Source: Oscillospiraceae bacterium
Lineage (GTDB): Bacteria > Bacillota > Clostridia > Oscillospirales > Ruminococcaceae
Length of the DNA stretch: 45,718 nt
Direction of reading: 5' to 3'
Assembly (NCBI GenBank): GCA_022791315.1
Contig: JAAVYW010000034.1
Span: forward strand, 1-45,718
Part shown: positions 44,643-45,718 of the stretch, in pieces
How positions within the stretch are numbered: position 1 is the stretch's first letter
Layout: the number at the start of each line of letters is the position of its first letter
Program-made: the position numbers and the translations under genes
Notes under the pieces: generated by a model
The model's input: the letters and a program-made list of their open reading frames with translations, nothing else
Databases searched by the model: none
Told to the model about the DNA's origin: nothing

Positions 44643-44677
44643 GTACAAAATTAAATGAGAGACTGTGAGGGATTTGC

Positions 44678-45115
44678 ATGCAAGGGGTGCGGATTTATGG
44701 GATGCCGGACTGCAAGGTGGTGTCTTCGGGAATCGGGATGTTTGGGGAGGAGAAGTTTGAGCGGTTTGAGGCCTGGTTCTCTGCCCAGCCCCAGGGGCTC
44801 TTTCCCAGGGACTTTTTGTTCCGGGAGGGGGCGGGGTTCCACTGGGTGTACCTCTACGAAGACGGGATAGAGGTCCCGGCGGAATTCGACGTGATAGACT
44901 TTCCCGGCGGCCTCTATGCCGTTGCTGCCGACCGGGACGGAGAGACAGATAGCGAGGCAATGAACGCGGAAGTTGACGCTTTCCTTGCACAAAATGGCTT
45001 CCAACGGGATTCTACCCGCAAGGAGCTGGGGAACATTATCACCCCTCCCCTTGCGCAAAAGACGATGGGATATTCCCAGATGGACTACTACTTCCCTATC
45101 CGGCCGAAGGCGTAG
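44678..45115 (+). CDS. GyrI-like effector-binding domain protein
   Basis: The 145-residue protein looks like the GyrI/AraC-type effector-binding fold standing alone: FPRDFLFREGAGFHWVYLYE, an acidic strand VPAEFDVIDFPGGLYAVAADR, and the end YSQMDYYFPIRPKA. Such proteins bind small hydrophobic or cationic drugs; some are SbmC/GyrI-like hydrolases. There is no DNA-binding domain. The ATG at 44678 follows GAGGGATTTGC. It is transcribed alone from a near-consensus promoter with a palindrome in the spacer. Confidence 0.7.
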   Translation: MQGVRIYGMPDCKVVSSGIGMFGEEKFERFEAWFSAQPQGLFPRDFLFREGAGFHWVYLYEDGIEVPAEFDVIDFPGGLYAVAADRDGETDSEAMNAEVDAFLAQNGFQRDSTRKELGNIITPPLAQKTMGYSQMDYYFPIRPKA

Positions 45116-45163
45116 CATTTTGAAAGTCCCTTATCCGTTTGAGTGTTGTATAAACATAGCAAT

Positions 45164-45195
45164 GTGTCAGCCCTTGCAATAGTGAGGGCTGACAC
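45164..45195 (+). terminator. Hairpin after the GyrI-like gene
   Basis: GTGTCAGCCCT (45164) pairs perfectly with AGGGCTGACAC (45185-45195), loop of ten bases. It is followed by CATATTTCATTTTG, a broken T run, so it is a moderate terminator. Confidence 0.6.
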
Positions 45196-45307
45196 CATAT
45201 TTCATTTTGTTCCTTGCAATAAGCAGAAATTTAACTAAAATGCGAAACATCAGGATTCATTTTGCGTCTATCCATATGAAAGCAGAATTTAGGAGGTAAC
45301 CGCACAA

Positions 45308-45718
45308 ATGAAAAAGATTGTTGCATTCGTTTTATCACTGTCTTTCGTGTTAGCATTGGCTGGCTGTCATCAGAAGTCAGGTCCAGGCAGGCCAATTACC
45401 GCATATATTGGGGATTCCGTAACTACGGTGGATATTACACACCATATCAACGGGAAATCTGTTCAATGGGCAGCAGAGGGAGAAGAGGTTGCGGCACTCA
45501 GAGATTGGGCCTCCAAACTTGAATATGAACTTTTCGAGTTTGAAGAAGGGCAATCTCCAGGTGACAGCGACGGCGGGGAAGTCTATGATTTTGTTTTGAC
45601 AGAGGGAGGCTATCCAGGCTTTTCCTATGTTATCAATGGAACGGAGGACTGCTATCTTTTGATTGAGGGATATTGGTTTTCTGTTAAGAATCCATCTGCC
45701 CCCCCTGTAATGGAACCC
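45308..45718 (+). CDS. Lipoprotein, cut by the window edge
   Basis: The frame opens at the ATG at 45308, ten bases after a good AGGAGGTAACCGCACAA ribosome binding site, and is still open at the last base (137 codons). It begins with a lipoprotein signal peptide with lipobox LAGC (Cys20). The mature part is polar and acidic with no recognised domain (for example YDFVLTEGGYPGFSYVINGT). Its composition is more AT-rich than the operon before it, like the lipoprotein gene at 12020. Function unknown. Confidence 0.75.
   Translation, partial: MKKIVAFVLSLSFVLALAGCHQKSGPGRPITAYIGDSVTTVDITHHINGKSVQWAAEGEEVAALRDWASKLEYELFEFEEGQSPGDSDGGEVYDFVLTEGGYPGFSYVINGTEDCYLLIEGYWFSVKNPSAPPVMEP

Overview
The window looks like a chromosome segment of a high-GC, anaerobic, gut-type member of the Bacillota (class Clostridia). 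Oscillospiraceae and relatives are my best guess. The evidence is: GC-rich coding sequence with strong AGGAGG-type ribosome binding sites and consensus sigma-A promoters; an AgrC/LytTR-type two-component pair; a SpoIIM-like protein; reverse rubrerythrin; ferredoxin-domain aldo/keto reductase; a Na+-type F-ATPase c subunit; and glycan-degrading enzymes. No rRNA, tRNA, CRISPR array, transposase or phage gene was seen. The taxonomy is an inference.

Layout. 1-5.4 kb: a CofE-like ligase, an AgrC/LytTR two-component pair followed by a small DUF6440-like gene with candidate LytTR sites, and an orphan histidine kinase. 5.9-9.1 kb: glyceraldehyde-3-phosphate dehydrogenase, small regulators, a DUF2975/HTH pair and a MazF-type toxin without an adjacent antitoxin. 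9.3-12.4 kb: a YesL/DUF624 membrane protein and a leftward run of Nudix, YbaK and SpoIIM-like genes, then a lipoprotein. 12.4-12.8 kb: a compact locus of two convergent consensus promoters, a bidirectional terminator and a 28-codon ORF, built like a type I toxin-antitoxin module. 12.8-16.9 kb: marR plus a heterodimeric ABC exporter, with a tiny leader ORF. 17-23 kb: a divergent MATE exporter / Crp-Fnr pair, a secreted metallo-hydrolase, an M23-type protein and a flavoprotein. 23-31 kb: alpha-L-fucosidase, a DHFR-like reductase, a membrane-anchored beta-propeller sensor-like protein and a GH2 beta-galactosidase. 31-36.9 kb: a tandem-HTH regulator, aldo/keto reductase, GNAT, reverse rubrerythrin, Nudix, nucleoside hydrolase behind a structured leader with a terminator, and a membrane protein. 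37-44.5 kb: the whole F-type ATP synthase operon. 44.7 kb to the end: a GyrI-like protein and a lipoprotein cut by the window edge.

How it fits together. The fucosidase, beta-galactosidase and propeller protein suggest use of host or dietary glycans. GAPDH supplies glycolytic ATP and NADH. The c subunit carries the residues of Na+-binding rotor rings, so the ATP synthase is predicted to run on sodium. Reverse rubrerythrin fits an anaerobe that meets oxygen. Two drug-export modules (MarR/ABC and Crp-Fnr/MATE) each lie next to their likely regulator with palindromic operator candidates in between.

The most unusual material is regulatory RNA: the convergent-RNA locus at 12.45-12.75 kb, the nucleoside hydrolase leader at 35.59-35.75 kb (a promoter, an upstream segment able to pair with the terminator arm, and a terminator directly before the ribosome binding site), and a perfect hairpin that hides the ribosome binding site of the tandem-HTH regulator at 31.41-31.45 kb.
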